Assembly: GCF_022538055.1 (NCBI RefSeq)
Contig: NZ_JAKZAM010000005.1
Location: forward strand, 151,447 to 215,446
Length of the DNA: 64,000 nt
Direction of reading: 5' to 3'
Source of the DNA: Cognataquiflexum nitidum
Lineage (GTDB): Bacteria > Bacteroidota > Bacteroidia > Cytophagales > Cyclobacteriaceae
Shown piece by piece: positions 1 to 13,000 of this stretch (its first letter is position 1; each line of letters opens with the position of its first letter). A program made the position numbers and the translations under genes. The notes beneath the pieces are model-generated. The model ran no database searches. It worked only from the letters and a program-made list of their open reading frames with translations, and was not told where the DNA came from.

Positions 1-676
1 GCTATATTACTGCTTGATTAGCGAGCTACCTAACAGCTGTTTTAAATTATTTACAAAAAATTGGAAGCTGATTTTCCAAGTTTACAGCATATTTTTTGAG
101 CTTAAAGTATATAAAATGACTTGTTTTGAATATAAAAAGAATAAATATAGTTTTAATGTGTATTCATGACGTTTCAAGTGGCAATGCCACATTTTACGAG
201 ATAGGGGTGCTTGATCTCTGATGTCTGTTTACTGTTTACAATACTGTCCATAGTTTCCAAATCATTCTTGATCGGCTTTGTGCTGTATTCTTTCTACACA
301 TACTTTTTAAATGGATATCCGCTTCTTTGCATGTAGCCAAATAATAATTTGTTGGAGGAGCCATTAAACGCCCGGTGGACACTTGACTGCCGTCTGTGGA
401 CAAGTATCCGCATCCGATACAACCTCCTATAGCCCGGCCTACAACATTGCGGATTATCATATTTGTTTACTTGAAAATATTTTCATCTAACTTTTTTGAA
501 GGTTGTTTTTGGTACAAAACACCCTGTTCAGAAGCGATACTTTTGACCAAACTGGGCTGTTTATTTTTTTTACTCCATTTTCTCAACCGTTTTGCAGCTT
601 AACAGGCCTGATTTTTATTCAAAATAGAAAAAAATTTAAAATTGTAAATAATTGGTAATTAATTATTTGTGAAATT
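1..676. other. Long intergenic leader, no convincing gene
   Basis: This AT-rich stretch opens the window. Short open frames exist at 236-460 (minus) and 396-602 (plus). They overlap each other, lack recognisable domains and have no plausible promoter, so I do not call them genes. I see no tRNA, transposase fragment or clear terminator. The end of the region leads into the direct repeats at 677-736. Confidence 0.6.
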
Positions 677-736
677 ATTGTGATTTTGAAATAAGGTATT
701 GTGATTTTGAAATAATGTTTTGTGATTTTGAAATTA
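677..736 (+). repeat. Three 18-bp direct repeats at exact 21-bp period
   Basis: Three copies of a unit reading approximately ATTGTGATTTTGAAATAA begin at 677, 698 and 719. Copies 1 and 2 are identical over 18 bp; copy 3 differs at its first base and near its end. The 21-bp period equals two turns of the DNA helix, so a protein bound to each copy would sit on the same face. The array ends about 85 bp before the first ORF of the giant-adhesin locus, which suggests a regulatory role. It could also be a small replication slippage product. Confidence 0.6.
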
Positions 737-822
737 GGATTTCTACTTCTTTTTACAGTTTTACAATCCCTAATAGAAGGAATTTCAATCTCACATCTTG
801 TTCAGGCGGGGGGTAGAATGGA

Positions 823-1041
823 ATGACAGTCAAATTAGTATTAGACCGAAATAAAGGACTCATGTCAGAAATTGAAAGAAAAACCACATCTAAAAAAAGA
901 GAATTAACACTAGATGATTTAACAGAAAGTGAAAAAGCACTACACGATGAAATAGTGAGCTGGTTCCAGAGTTTTCGTATCACCGTGCCAACAAAGATGA
1001 TCTTAGACCATTTTACCAAAGTTAGAGAATCCAATTGCTGA
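823..1041 (+). CDS. Small hypothetical protein preceding giant adhesin
   Basis: A 72-codon frame that I do not recognise. The protein is hydrophilic and charged, with no signal peptide or membrane segment. Its middle (residues about 14-40, rich in Lys, Arg, Glu) is predicted helical. The start at 823 follows a G-rich stretch (GGCGGGGGG) that could act as a ribosome site; an in-frame ATG at 862 is an alternative start. It ends 9 bp before the giant gene and would be co-transcribed with it. A longer minus-strand frame (753-1091) covers the same DNA and is probably a shadow. It may be a small regulator or a chance ORF. Confidence 0.4.
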   Translation: MTVKLVLDRNKGLMSEIERKTTSKKRELTLDDLTESEKALHDEIVSWFQSFRITVPTKMILDHFTKVRESNC

Positions 1042-1050
1042 TAAAATAAT

Positions 1051-4000
1051 ATGTATAAAAGTATGAAAAAGCCCGACACCCAAAATTTCAAGTTCTTTGG
1101 AGCAAAACCACCCCATTCATTTTTTAGAAAGCCCGGTTCCTACCTGTTGGTTTTCTTATCCTTATGGATCAGTTTGTTTGCGACTCCTACCCAAGCTCAG
1201 GATGAATCTCCTTTGGAATGGACAGCTCGTGAAATTAGTCAGAGTACAGGAACTATTCTCCGATCAATTACTTGGGGAGGGCCTGCTGGTCAGGAGCTGT
1301 TCGTTGCTGTTGGTCAAAATATGGTATTGACTTCACCAGATGGAATCATCTGGACTCCCCGAAACGCTGGCGTTAACAATAATTGGACTTCCGTGACTTG
1401 GGGAGGCCCTGTTGGTGCTGAGTTGTTTGTCGCAGTGTCCAATTCATTTAGTTCGACGGTGGTGATTACCTCACCGGATGGCATTACTTGGATCCCCCAG
1501 GACTCTCCAGACGCTGCTACTTGGTCTTCTGTGACTTGGGGAGGCCCTGCGGGTAATGAGGTCTTTGTTGCGGTTGGTAGGAATGGTTTCCTTAAACAAG
1601 CGATGACCTCACCGGATGGTATTAACTGGACAACCCGAAACACTCCCGAAAATTATTGGTCCTCTGTGACTTGGGGAGGACCTGCTGGTCAGAAATTGTT
1701 TGTCGCGGTTTCGGATTTTGCTACGAGTGATGTGATGACCTCACCGGATGGCATCACTTGGAATCTCCGGTTATCTCCTAGAGGTTTTAATTGGCCTTCT
1801 GTGACCTGGGGAGGCCCTGCTGGTCAGGAGTTGTTTGTTGCAGTATCCAATATTGGCAGTGGTAACCGAGTGATGACTTCACCGGATGGGATTACTTGGA
1901 CCACCCGAACCTCTGCCAGTGATAATAATTGGTCTTCAGTGACTTGGGGAGGCCCTGCAGGTCGGGAGTTGTTCGTTGCAGTTGCCAAGTCAGGCACTGG
2001 TAACCGTGTGATGACTTCACCGGATGGGATCACTTGGACGTCTGGTGCCTCTGCCGACCTATCTTGGAGTTCAGTTGCTTGGGGAGGGTCTGCTAGTCGG
2101 GGTAGCTTCGTTGCAGTTGCTGAGCAACCATTGAATCTAAGTGATATTTCGTATCAAGCGATGACTGGGGTTTATCCAGGCCCTCCTTTAGCTGTCGATC
2201 CCATAGCTATACTTACCAATACCACCGCAAAAGTATCCGCTAGTTTGGGTGATCCGGGAGATTTGGTGGTGAGTGAGAAAGGCTTGATTTTCATCGATAC
2301 GCTCATTTCACAAAATCCACTTCTGGAGACGAGTGGAATTGAAAAAATCGTGGATGCCTCCACAGCTACAGGAAATTTTGAGGGCTCGCTGAGTGGCCTT
2401 TCACCAAATAAGGTCTATGTCGTAAAAGGCTATGCCAAAACTTCCGATGGTCAGGTATTCTATAGTAAACCGACCTTCTTTTCCACGAATACAGCTCCTT
2501 CATTTACCCATCAATTAACCGATGGAATACTGAATCTTTCGGTGGTTGAAAATACTTCGGCTGTTTTGGATATTCTGGTATCTGATCCTGATCAGGGACA
2601 GACCTTAAGTTTTATCCTTCAGGGCCCCGATGCAGGACTTTTTGAGTTCAATCCAACAACAAAGAAGTTGAGCTTCAAGACCGCACCGGACTTTGAAGAT
2701 CCAAAAGATCAAAATAAGGACAACAGTTACGAATTGGTGCTGAAGGCTACCGACAATTCTGATTCACCAAAAACAAGTCAATTAGCTCTGAGGGTAACAG
2801 TTACCAATGAAGCTGAAAAGCCGCTGATTCAAAATTTATCCTTCCCGGATCTTGGTGTAAGTGGCGCCAAGCTCACCGCAACAATCATCCACAACGGAGG
2901 TGGTGGAGCGGTCACTGCTTTAGGATTTGTGCTGAGTCCCATGTCGGTTAATCCAGACTCTCAGTTGGAGGGTTTAGGAGTCACGATCCTTAATTCGGGA
3001 GTTTCAATAGGTGAATTTTCTCAAATAGTCTCTGAACTCGAAAGTAAGACTGTTTATGCAGTCAGGGCATTTGCACGAAATGCAGAGGGAATAGTATATA
3101 CTTTGCCAGGCAGCTTAACCACCGGCGATGCAGCGACTTCAGGTCCGGTGATTTCCTATCCTGCTATCCCTGTATTTAAAATCGGGACTGAGTTATCTGC
3201 ATTGATACCGCAGTCTATTGGTAGTACCGTCCCGGCTGGTCCATACAGAAAAACAGAAACCCTAGCAGGCAACGGCACCACAGGCAATGTAAACGGCACA
3301 GGAGCAGCTGCAAGGTTTAACCGTCCCTTTGGAATGGTGGCCGATCAGCAGGGCAATGTCTATATCGCCGATATGGATAATCATACCATCCGAAAAATGA
3401 CTCCGGCGGGTGAAGTGACCACCTTGGCAGGTACTGCCGGTCAGGCTAACTTTACGGATGGGATCGGTGCAGCGGCACGTTTCCGTAATCCAACAGCCCT
3501 GGCCCTGGATCCCACAGACAAATTTTTATACATCGCCGATCGTCTCAATCATCGGATACGGATGCTGGATCTGACCACCGGTGCGGTGACCACCCTTGCC
3601 GGTACCGGTACTGATGCCTTCCGGGACAACTTGGCCGATGGAAGTCTGGCTTCTTTCAATCAGCCATCTGCCCTTGCAGTAGATCCTCAAGGCAACTTGG
3701 TCGTGACCGATCAATTTAACCACCGGATCAGAAAGGTTTTGAACAATTCCGCTTTACCAGCTGGAGGAAATGCCTTGAACTTCGATGGGGTAAATGATCT
3801 GGTAGAAATTTCAAACGAAAGCAGATTTGACTTTACCACAGCCATGACGGTAGAGGCTTGGGTGCGGGTTTCTTCCTTTACTAGGGCTTGGCAGACCATC
3901 GTGGCCAAGGGAGACAATTCCTGGAGACTCTCCAGAGAAAATAACGGTAACCGCCTGGAATTTGCGGTGAGTACTGCTGGCGGTGTCCGTGTAGTGACGG

Positions 4001-7000
4001 GCAACCTGAACGTGAATGACGGCAAATGGCATCACGTGGCTGCAACTTTTGATGGGACCAATATCCGGCTTTTTGTGGATGGAGTTTTGGAAAACACGAC
4101 CTCTTTTGCAAGTACCACCATCAGCAATTCTGATTTTAATGTGTCGATCGGTCAAAACCTACAGCAGACCAACCGACTGTGGCATGGGTCAATAGACGAA
4201 GTCCGCATTTGGAATCAGGCACTTGGCGAAAACGCCATCCGTCAATCGATGCTCGCTCCTGTAAACGGGAACGAATCTGGCCTTATCGCAGCTTATGACT
4301 TCAACCAGGGAGTAGCCGATGGGTCAAATACAGTAATCACCTCCCTGACCAATAAGACAGCTACCAGTGGACTAAACGGCGAATTGAAAAACTTTGGACT
4401 GTCCAGTACCACATCCAACTGGGTACCCGGAAGGACTTTGGCCACCTGGAGAGTAGAGACACTTGCAGGTAATGGAACTGCCGGATTGGTGGATGGTCCC
4501 GCTTTAACTACCGCAAGGATGAATCAGCCTACCGGTATTGCTGTTGGTCCAAACGGAGAAATTTACTTCTCTTCCAAGGAAGAGGACCGTGTCCGCAAAC
4601 TAACAGACGGCGTCATATCCACTGTAGCCGGTGGAGGTGCCAACGGAATTGATGGCTTAGGCAGCAGCGCCAACTTCAACGATCCCTATCACCTGGAAAT
4701 AGACAGGGCGGGCAATCTCTTTGTAGCAGATGCCAACAATCACCGAATCCGTAGAATCACTCCGACGGGAGAGGTAAGTTCCCTAGCTGGTTCGATGATT
4801 TCTGCTTCAGGCAATGAGGATGGAATCGGAAATAGTGCCCGTTTCAATAACCCTGGAGGCTTGGCCTTGGATGATCTTGGCAACCTATACGTGGCCGAGT
4901 TTGGAGCGCATCGTATCCGAAAGATCAACCTGAATGGCTACGAACTGACCGGAAATCTTCCCAAAGGGATACTTTTTGATCCGGTAACTGGAGGATTTTC
5001 AGGAACGCCGACAGAAATCTCCTTGTCCACGCATTACCGCTCTGATTTTGAATCGGGAGTAGCGTTTGTCGGAGAAAACGGAACCATCACCCCCACCTTG
5101 GTGGATAATGCGGCTATTGCCGGGGGAGTACTCCGTTTTACCCCACCTGTCAACAACCAAAAAGGAGGGATTACTATACCTGCATCAGGCAAAAATGCCG
5201 GAGAGCTCGGAGTGGATTTCCAGATGATCACCGGCAAGACCACAGGAGGCGCTGATGGCTTGAGTTATAGTTTTGCGGCTGATGCAAATGCGGCAGCTAC
5301 AAGTCCAAATGCCGAAATCGGTACCGGTTCGGGTCTTTCCCTTTCTTTCAATACCTTCTCGGGGGGAATCCGCCTGTACTATGGTGCAGGTAAAGCACAG
5401 ACCAACACGGTAGGTCAAACCGGATTGATTGCCTACAGTGCGGATAATTCCTGGAGAGGAAAGTCCGTCGAGGTCAGCTTGAGAGTATTCAAGGATTCAG
5501 CCTCCGTTTATGTGGGAGATGTCTTGGTATTCAACAAGATTCCCTTGCCGAAAGCCTACTCAGATGCTGACAAATCCACTTGGAAGCATGCGTTCAGGTC
5601 TAGAACAGGGGGATTCAATGACATCCATGCAATCGACGGACTTGCGATAGGTCATGGCTATGGTGAAACGCAGCTGCAGGTAAGAGCGCAGAATGATAAG
5701 GGCAGCTATTTGACCGATACAAAACTGCGGGTAGGAAGTGTACCCGAACTGACCACACAAAAAGTCGAAAAGATCACCTCCAACTCCGCCGAATCAGGTT
5801 TGATCCGAAGCTTTGACGGGAATTTCCCTGTGACCAAGCAGGGGCTGATCTGGGGAACAAGTGCGGGGCTGACCTTGGAAAATGCCTTGGGTAAAACCGA
5901 ACAAGATATTTCTCAGAATACGTTGGTGTCGGCGATCACGGGACTCGAGGATTTGACCACCTACTATGTCCGTGCCTATGCAGAGAACTCACTTGGTGTA
6001 GGCTATGGGGAAGAATTCGTCTTCACCACGCTTTTATCGCCACCAATTATCCGATATGCCAAGTCCAGCTATACGGTTGGAAAAGACCAAGCGGTAAATC
6101 TTTCCGTCACCAACTCGGGAGGTAGAGTTCCTGAGGGTTTTCTAGGAGTGACCACGCTGGCAGGATCTACAATGGGATTTGCAGACGGTCAGGGTACAGC
6201 AGCGCAATTTAATGCACCCGTTGGAGTTGCCTTGGATGCTTTGGGTAATGTGTATGTAGCAGATCAGAACAATAATAGGATCCGGAAAATAACTCCTCAG
6301 GGACTGGTCAGTACACTGGCAGGATCTGCAGCGGGATTTGCAGACGGTCAGGGTGCAGCAGCGCAATTTAGTAGTCCTACTGGAGTTGCCTTGGATGCTT
6401 TTGGTAATGTGTACGTAGCAGATTTTTTAAATAATCGGATCCGGAAAATAACCCCTGCGGGAGGGGTCAGTACGGTGGCAGGAGGAATTTTTTTTGGAGA
6501 TACAGACGGACCTGGCTCTGCAGCTCGATTGCAGAATCCTGCGAGTGTGGTTTCAGATGCATTAGGAAATCTGTATGTGGCTGATCGAACCATCCATCGG
6601 ATCCGAAAAATAACCCCTGAGGGATTTGTCAGTACACTGGCAGGATCTACATCGGGATTTGCAGACGGTCAGGGTACAGCAGCGCAATTTCGTAGTCCTC
6701 AAGGAGTTGCCTTGGATGCTTTAGGTAATGTGTATGTAAGTGATCAAATCAATCATCGGATCCGAAAAATAACCCCAGAGGGACTGGTCAGTACACTGGC
6801 AGGATCTACAGTGGGATTTGCAGACGGTCAGGGTCCAGCAGCGCAATTTACTCAACCTCACGGAGTTGCCTTGGATGCCTTGGGTAATGTGTATGTAGGA
6901 GATAATTTAAATCATCGGATCCGGAAAATAACTCCTGAGGGACTGGTCAGTACACTGGCAGGATCTACACAGGGAATTGCAAACGGTCAGGTTACAGCAG

Positions 7001-10000
7001 CGCGATTTAATACACCCAGAGGGATTGCCTTGGATGCTTTGGGTAATGTGTATGTAGCAGATTGGGCTAATCACCGTATCCGGAAAATCTCATTGGGCTG
7101 GTCTATCTCGCCTTCACTTCCGGCAGGATTGACGCTCGGTCCGGACGGCATTATCATAGGAACACCTACTGCACTAAGTCCGGAAATAGAATATACCCTC
7201 ACCGCAGTGAATAGTGCAGGATCGGGTTCATTTACCTTTAAACTGGGAGTTTTTGAAATCGGTCTTTCTGATCTGACAGTCTCGGCCGGTACGCTTACTC
7301 CGGCTTTTAATCCGGATGTGCTAAGCTATTCCGTCAGGGCTGATGCGGCTTTGAGCGAGATTGCGTTTACAGCCACCGAATTTTTAACAGGATCTACCAT
7401 CGAGTGGAAATCAGGAGAGGGCTCGTTTAGTACCCTCGCTTCAGGTACGGCTTCTCCTTCGATCACATTAGTAGAAGGGGCTAATCTGATTAGCATCAAA
7501 GTGACAAGTGCAGATCAGCGTAGCAGCAAGACGTACACCTTGAACGTGCTAAAGCCCGTGACTCCGCCTGCGATCAGCTACACCCCAAGCCTAATCCTGC
7601 CATTGAATCAGGTCATGACTCCCCTGAGTCCAAACAATACGGGCGGAGCTGTTCCACCGGGTAACCAGATAATTGTCAGCACACTAGCAGGATCTACTTC
7701 TGGATTTGCAAACGGAATTGGCTCTGCTGCTCAATTTCAAGGTCCTATTAGTTTAGCGGTGGATGCTTCAGGAAATGTGTATGTAGCAGATGTGGAAAAT
7801 CATCGGATCCGCAAAATAACTCCTGAGGGAGGGGTCAGTACACTGGCAGGATCTTCTGATGGATTTGCAGACGGTCAGGGTACAGCAGCGCAATTTAATC
7901 AGCCCGGTGGAGTTTCATTGGATATTTTGGGTAATGTGTATGTAGCAGATGCGGGTAATAGCCGTATCCGGAAAATAACCCCTGCGGGCCAGGTCAGTAC
8001 ACTGGCAGGATCTTCTGCTCGGGGGGGAGCTCAAGACGGTCAGGGTACGGCAGCGCAATTTCGTAGACCCGTTGGAGTTGCCTTGGATGCTTCGGGTAAT
8101 GTGTATGTAGCAGATCAGAACAATCATAGGATCCGGAAAATAACCCCTGCGGGAGTGGTCAGTACGCTGGCAGGGTCTACAGCGGGATTTTCAGACGGTC
8201 AGGGTACAGCAGCGCAATTTAATACACCTTTCGGAGTTTCATTGGATACCTTGGGTAATGTGTATGTAGCAGATTTTTTAAATAATCGGATCCGGAAAAT
8301 AACCCCTGAGGGACTGGTCAGTACGCTGGCAGGATCTACACGGGGATTTTCAGACGGTCAGGGTACAGCAGCGCAATTTAGTAGTCCTACTGGAGTTGCC
8401 TTGGATGCTTTGGGCAATGTGTATGTAGCAGATGTGGGAAATCATCGGATCCGCAAAATAACTCCTGCGGGAGGGGTCAGTACACTGGCAGGATCTACAA
8501 CGGGATTTGCAGACGGATTTGGCTCTGCAGCACGATTTTCATCGCCAAGAGATATTGCCTTGGATTTTATCGGGAATATTTATGTGGCGGATCAATCAAA
8601 TCATAGGATTCGAAAGATAGAGATGCCAACCTGGTCTGTTTCTCCTGCACTCCCTGCTGGCTTGATCCTGAATGCAGACGGTAGTATTTCAGGTACCCCG
8701 ACTGCGCTGTCCTCAGCTACTGATTACGTGGTGACCGGCAAAAATGCCGGCGGATCATCCAGCTACACTATCCGTATTCAGGTCACCTCGGGACCTACGG
8801 ATGGCCTTCAAAATCTGCAGCTATCTGAGGGAAGTCTAAGCCCTACCTTTTCGGGTTCGATTTTCAACTATCAGGTGCAAGTACCTGCTACGGTGGAGAG
8901 CATCCGGTTTACCCCGACCGCTGTCAATACCACCGCTGTACTCACACTCAACAGTGCAGCTGTCAACAACGCTGCTCAGTCAGGAGCCTATCCGCTCAAT
9001 TTTGGACCGAATACTTTCACTTGGGTCGTCACCGAGACGAACCAAACAATAAAGACCTACACGGTCGTAGTTACCCGTGCTTTGGCACCGCCTACCAATG
9101 AGATCCTCTGGGAAGGAACTGGCAGCAGAAACTGGACTTCTGATGGTAACTGGAAAGGCAACAGCCGTCCTGCCTCAGGAGCAGACGTGAAATTCAGCCC
9201 TACAGCGGCAAACGACCTCGAAGTGGATGATGACTTGATTGCGGGTACCATCGATTTCAATGGAAGTGATAAAAAAGTAGTCTTAGCCAATAACTCTTTG
9301 ACGGCTTCTGGCTTTGCAGGCCGTTCTGCTTCCAATTTTGTACAGATAACGGGTCAGGGTAGATTGAAGATCTTGATCAAAACAAGTGTGAAGGCACTAT
9401 ATCCTATAGGTAATCAAAACTACACTCCGGTGTCTATTACGAATAAAGCAGGTCAATCTTTTGAGTTTAGCGTAGGCTTGGCTACCGAAGTGCTGGATCA
9501 GGGCACCACAGGGAATGCAATTCCAAATGCAAGAATCAAACGTACCTGGGATATCAGTAATGAAGCCAACTCTGTAGGCGGTTCAGGGATTGATCTGGAG
9601 TTTAGCTGGACGGCGGCTGAGGATACAGGCGTAAAAAGTCCTGCACTCTACCACTACGAAAATGGAGCCTGGACGAAGCTGGATGCTTCAAAAACCACGG
9701 TGGATCTGAGCAGTAGAATTTTGATCTACAAAGCTTATATCGGCAGTCTGTCGCCATTTGCGATCTATGATGAGCTGCCGACAGAGACGCAGCTGACGAT
9801 CAGTACACCTACTCTGACCAAAACCAAGGTTTATGATGGCACTACTACTGCGGCAATCACTGCAGGGACACTCTCCGGTGTCGCTAATGGCGATGTGGTG
9901 ACCGTATCGGCTGTGGCCACGTATGACAACGCACTGGCAGGTACAGGCAAAACCATCCGGGTAGTCTATACCCTGGGCGGTGCAGATGCAGGCAAATACC

Positions 10001-13000
10001 TCAAACCTATAGATGAAGAATATACTGATGGGGAGATTACCAAAGTCCAGTTGACGGCTACTGCGGCTACAGTGATGACCGGCAAGGTATATGATGGATT
10101 GACTAAGGCTTCTGTAACCGCAGGCACACTGTCCGGTGTATTAGACGGAGAAACGGTGAGTTTGATTGCCACTGCGGCTTATGACAATGACACGGCAGGT
10201 ACCAGCAAAACCATTACGGTAAGCTACTCTTTGAATGGTCCGGATGCCGGGAATTACCTTCCGCCGGTGGATGAGGAAGTACTTGGAGAAATTACCAAAG
10301 CACCACTGCTCGTCAAGGTGAAGGCGGACGCTAAATTTATAGGACAAACAGATCCAACAGCATTTAATGGAGCAACCCTGACAGGTTTTGTAAATGGCGA
10401 GTCTGAGGAAGACTTGGGAGGAAGTTTGACAATCGCAAGGTGTAATCCTGCCGAAAATGCAGTTGGGGAATTTATTGCCGTGCTCAGAGGCTCAGGCTTT
10501 ACCTCTGATAATTATGAAATTACGTATGTAGACGGAGATTTTTCTATCCTTCCGGCAGATGCCTTATTGGTAAAGTTGGAATCTGCCAAGACTACTTACT
10601 CAGAGGATCCTGTTTATACCATCAGCAGTGCGGGGTACTTTAGCTCCACCAATGAGCAACTGGTGGATCTGATCTCCTCTGCGACGATCACCGGCATTTC
10701 CGTAGGGGTATTGGATAGTTTTGAATCTTCTTCCTTTACCTTGGAAGTCCTCAATCCACAAAGTAGCACTTCAGGTACACTCAAGGCAGGTAGCTATACA
10801 ATAGGGTTTAAAGATGAACAGCTTTCATCGAATGTGACCTCGCTGAAAGTGCTTGGAACGCTGGAGGTGACTCCGAGTGCGCTTCAGGCGCCGCTTGCTG
10901 CCGGAGATTCGAAGGAATACGATGGTACCCGTGATATGGTCGGTGTAAGAGTCGAGCCATCTGGAGTACTCACCGATGATGTGGTGACACTTTCCTTCGG
11001 ATCAGCGCTTTATTCTGGTGCTTCCGCAGGATCACAGAATTATAGGGTGGATGGAATCACGCTGAGCGGAGCGGATGCAGCCAACTATACGATTGATGCC
11101 CAGCTTACCGGACAGGGTCAGATTTCTGCCAAAGCACTGACATTTAATGGTACTACGGTGACAAAGGTAAAGGCTTACGATGGTACCACAGCAGCAGCAG
11201 TCAGCGTGGGTTGGGTATCGGGCATAGCGAATCAGGATGTGGTGAATGTGAAACCAAGTGCGCAATACGTAGACAAGTTTGCCGGAAAGAACAAAACTAT
11301 CAACCTGAGCTATGCACTGGAAGGCCCTGCTTCAGGCAATTATTCGGCTCCTGATGGAGAGACCTTTACTGACGGGGAAATTACCCGGAAGGCTTTAACC
11401 GTAACCGATCCTACCCTAGTCTTGAGAAAGGCCTATGACGGAACCCGAAATGCAGCTGTCGAAGCAGGAAGCTTGCTCGGTTTGGTTGAAGGAGACAATG
11501 TAACAGTTACAGCAAGTGCCCTTTATGACAATGCTTCAGTAGGCACGGGCAAGACGATTACGGTGAATTACTCGCTTTCCGGTTCGGATACGCTGAATTA
11601 TCAGACTACGCTACAGGAATTTGTGACCAATCAAGGGGAGATCTTTGCTACAGGTCCTATACAGTTGCTGATCACTGAACCACAACTGACCTTGTCTAAG
11701 GACTATGACGGTACAGCAAGTGCCGCAGTTCAGGCCGGAAACCTAATTGGGTTGGCTGATGGTGCAGACGTGAAAGTGACAGCTGCGGCAGTATATGAAA
11801 ATGCACAGTCCGGCACAGGTAAAAAGATCACGGTAAGCTACGAACTGACCGGTACGGACGCGGCAGACTATATCGCTCCTCCTGTCTATGTAGTTACAAA
11901 CGGAGAAATAAAGAAGATTCAGCTTACTATCACGGAACCGACCGTGATTACGAGCAAGGTGTTTGATGGAAATACCACCGCCGCGATCGTATCCTTGGGT
12001 ACGGTGACAGGAGTACTTGTAGGGGAAGATGTGACCGTCAAGGGCAATGCTGCCTATGAAGACAGTCAGGTAGGTATGGACAAGACGATCACGGTGAGCT
12101 ATACTCTTGATGGAGCAGCTATAGCCAATTATTTGGCTCCAGAATCCGATATCATCACTACAGGAGAAATCAAGGAAGCAATTAACGACCTTGACGGTGA
12201 TGGCATTCCTGATGAAGATGATCCGGATACAGATGGAGACGGGATAGACAATATCACCGAGCAACAGGTGCCCAGTGCGACAGGTACCGGATTGGGTGAT
12301 GGAAATGGTGACGGAATTCCGGATTACCTGCAGGCCCATGTGGTCTCTTTCAAGAGTGCCGAGCTGGGCATTCGCAATACAGAACAGTTTGTGACCTTGG
12401 CTACACCTGTTGGACCCTATATCTTCAGTGAAGTAACCTCTGAAAAGAGACCTGCGGGCTTGGCACGAAGTGTATCTTCCCGATTGCCTTTTGGGGTGAC
12501 CAAATTTACCCTAAGCGGTTTGCAATCCGGGCAAGCTATCACGCTGTCTGTCTTTGTGGATAAAACTTCTGCTTTGACGGGATATTTCAAGCAAGCGACC
12601 GGACAGACAGTCTGGACCAACTTAATGAGTGGAGGTATTTCCACTTTGGCCAACAAGAGGTCCTTATCATTCAGCATCTCTGACAATGGGATATATGATC
12701 TGGATCCCTCCAATGGTGTGTTGAAAGACCCGGGTCTGATCACCACTTATCCGATGATTTCGAGTAACGGTGGAGAAGAAGAAGCGGAAATTTCTATCAA
12801 AGAAAATCAGCTTGTCGTTACTACCGTAGAAGCTTCCGACGAGGAGTCTAGCACCTTCACCTTTGGGATTGAAATGGGCGCAGATGAGTTGCTTTTTGAA
12901 ATCGATGAGAACACAGGTGAGCTAAGGTTCAAAACTGCCCCTGATTTTGAGAATCCTTCGGATGCAGATCAGGACAATGTGTATGAACTCATTGTGAATG

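Noticed and set aside
236..602. Two overlapping short ORFs near the left end
   Set aside because: They overlap on opposite strands, have no domain, promoter or plausible start context, and low coding character.
753..1091. Minus-strand 112-codon ORF with a hydrophobic start
   Set aside because: It covers the small plus-strand ORF and the start of the giant gene, and its sequence looks like an antisense shadow.
6150..8620. Regularly spaced repeats considered as a CRISPR array
   Set aside because: The period is 159 bp, far too long, the units stay in one open frame and encode NHL repeats.
11743..12339. Minus-strand 198-codon ORF inside the giant gene
   Set aside because: It is fully inside a strongly supported coding frame and has a Cys/Ile/His-rich shadow composition.
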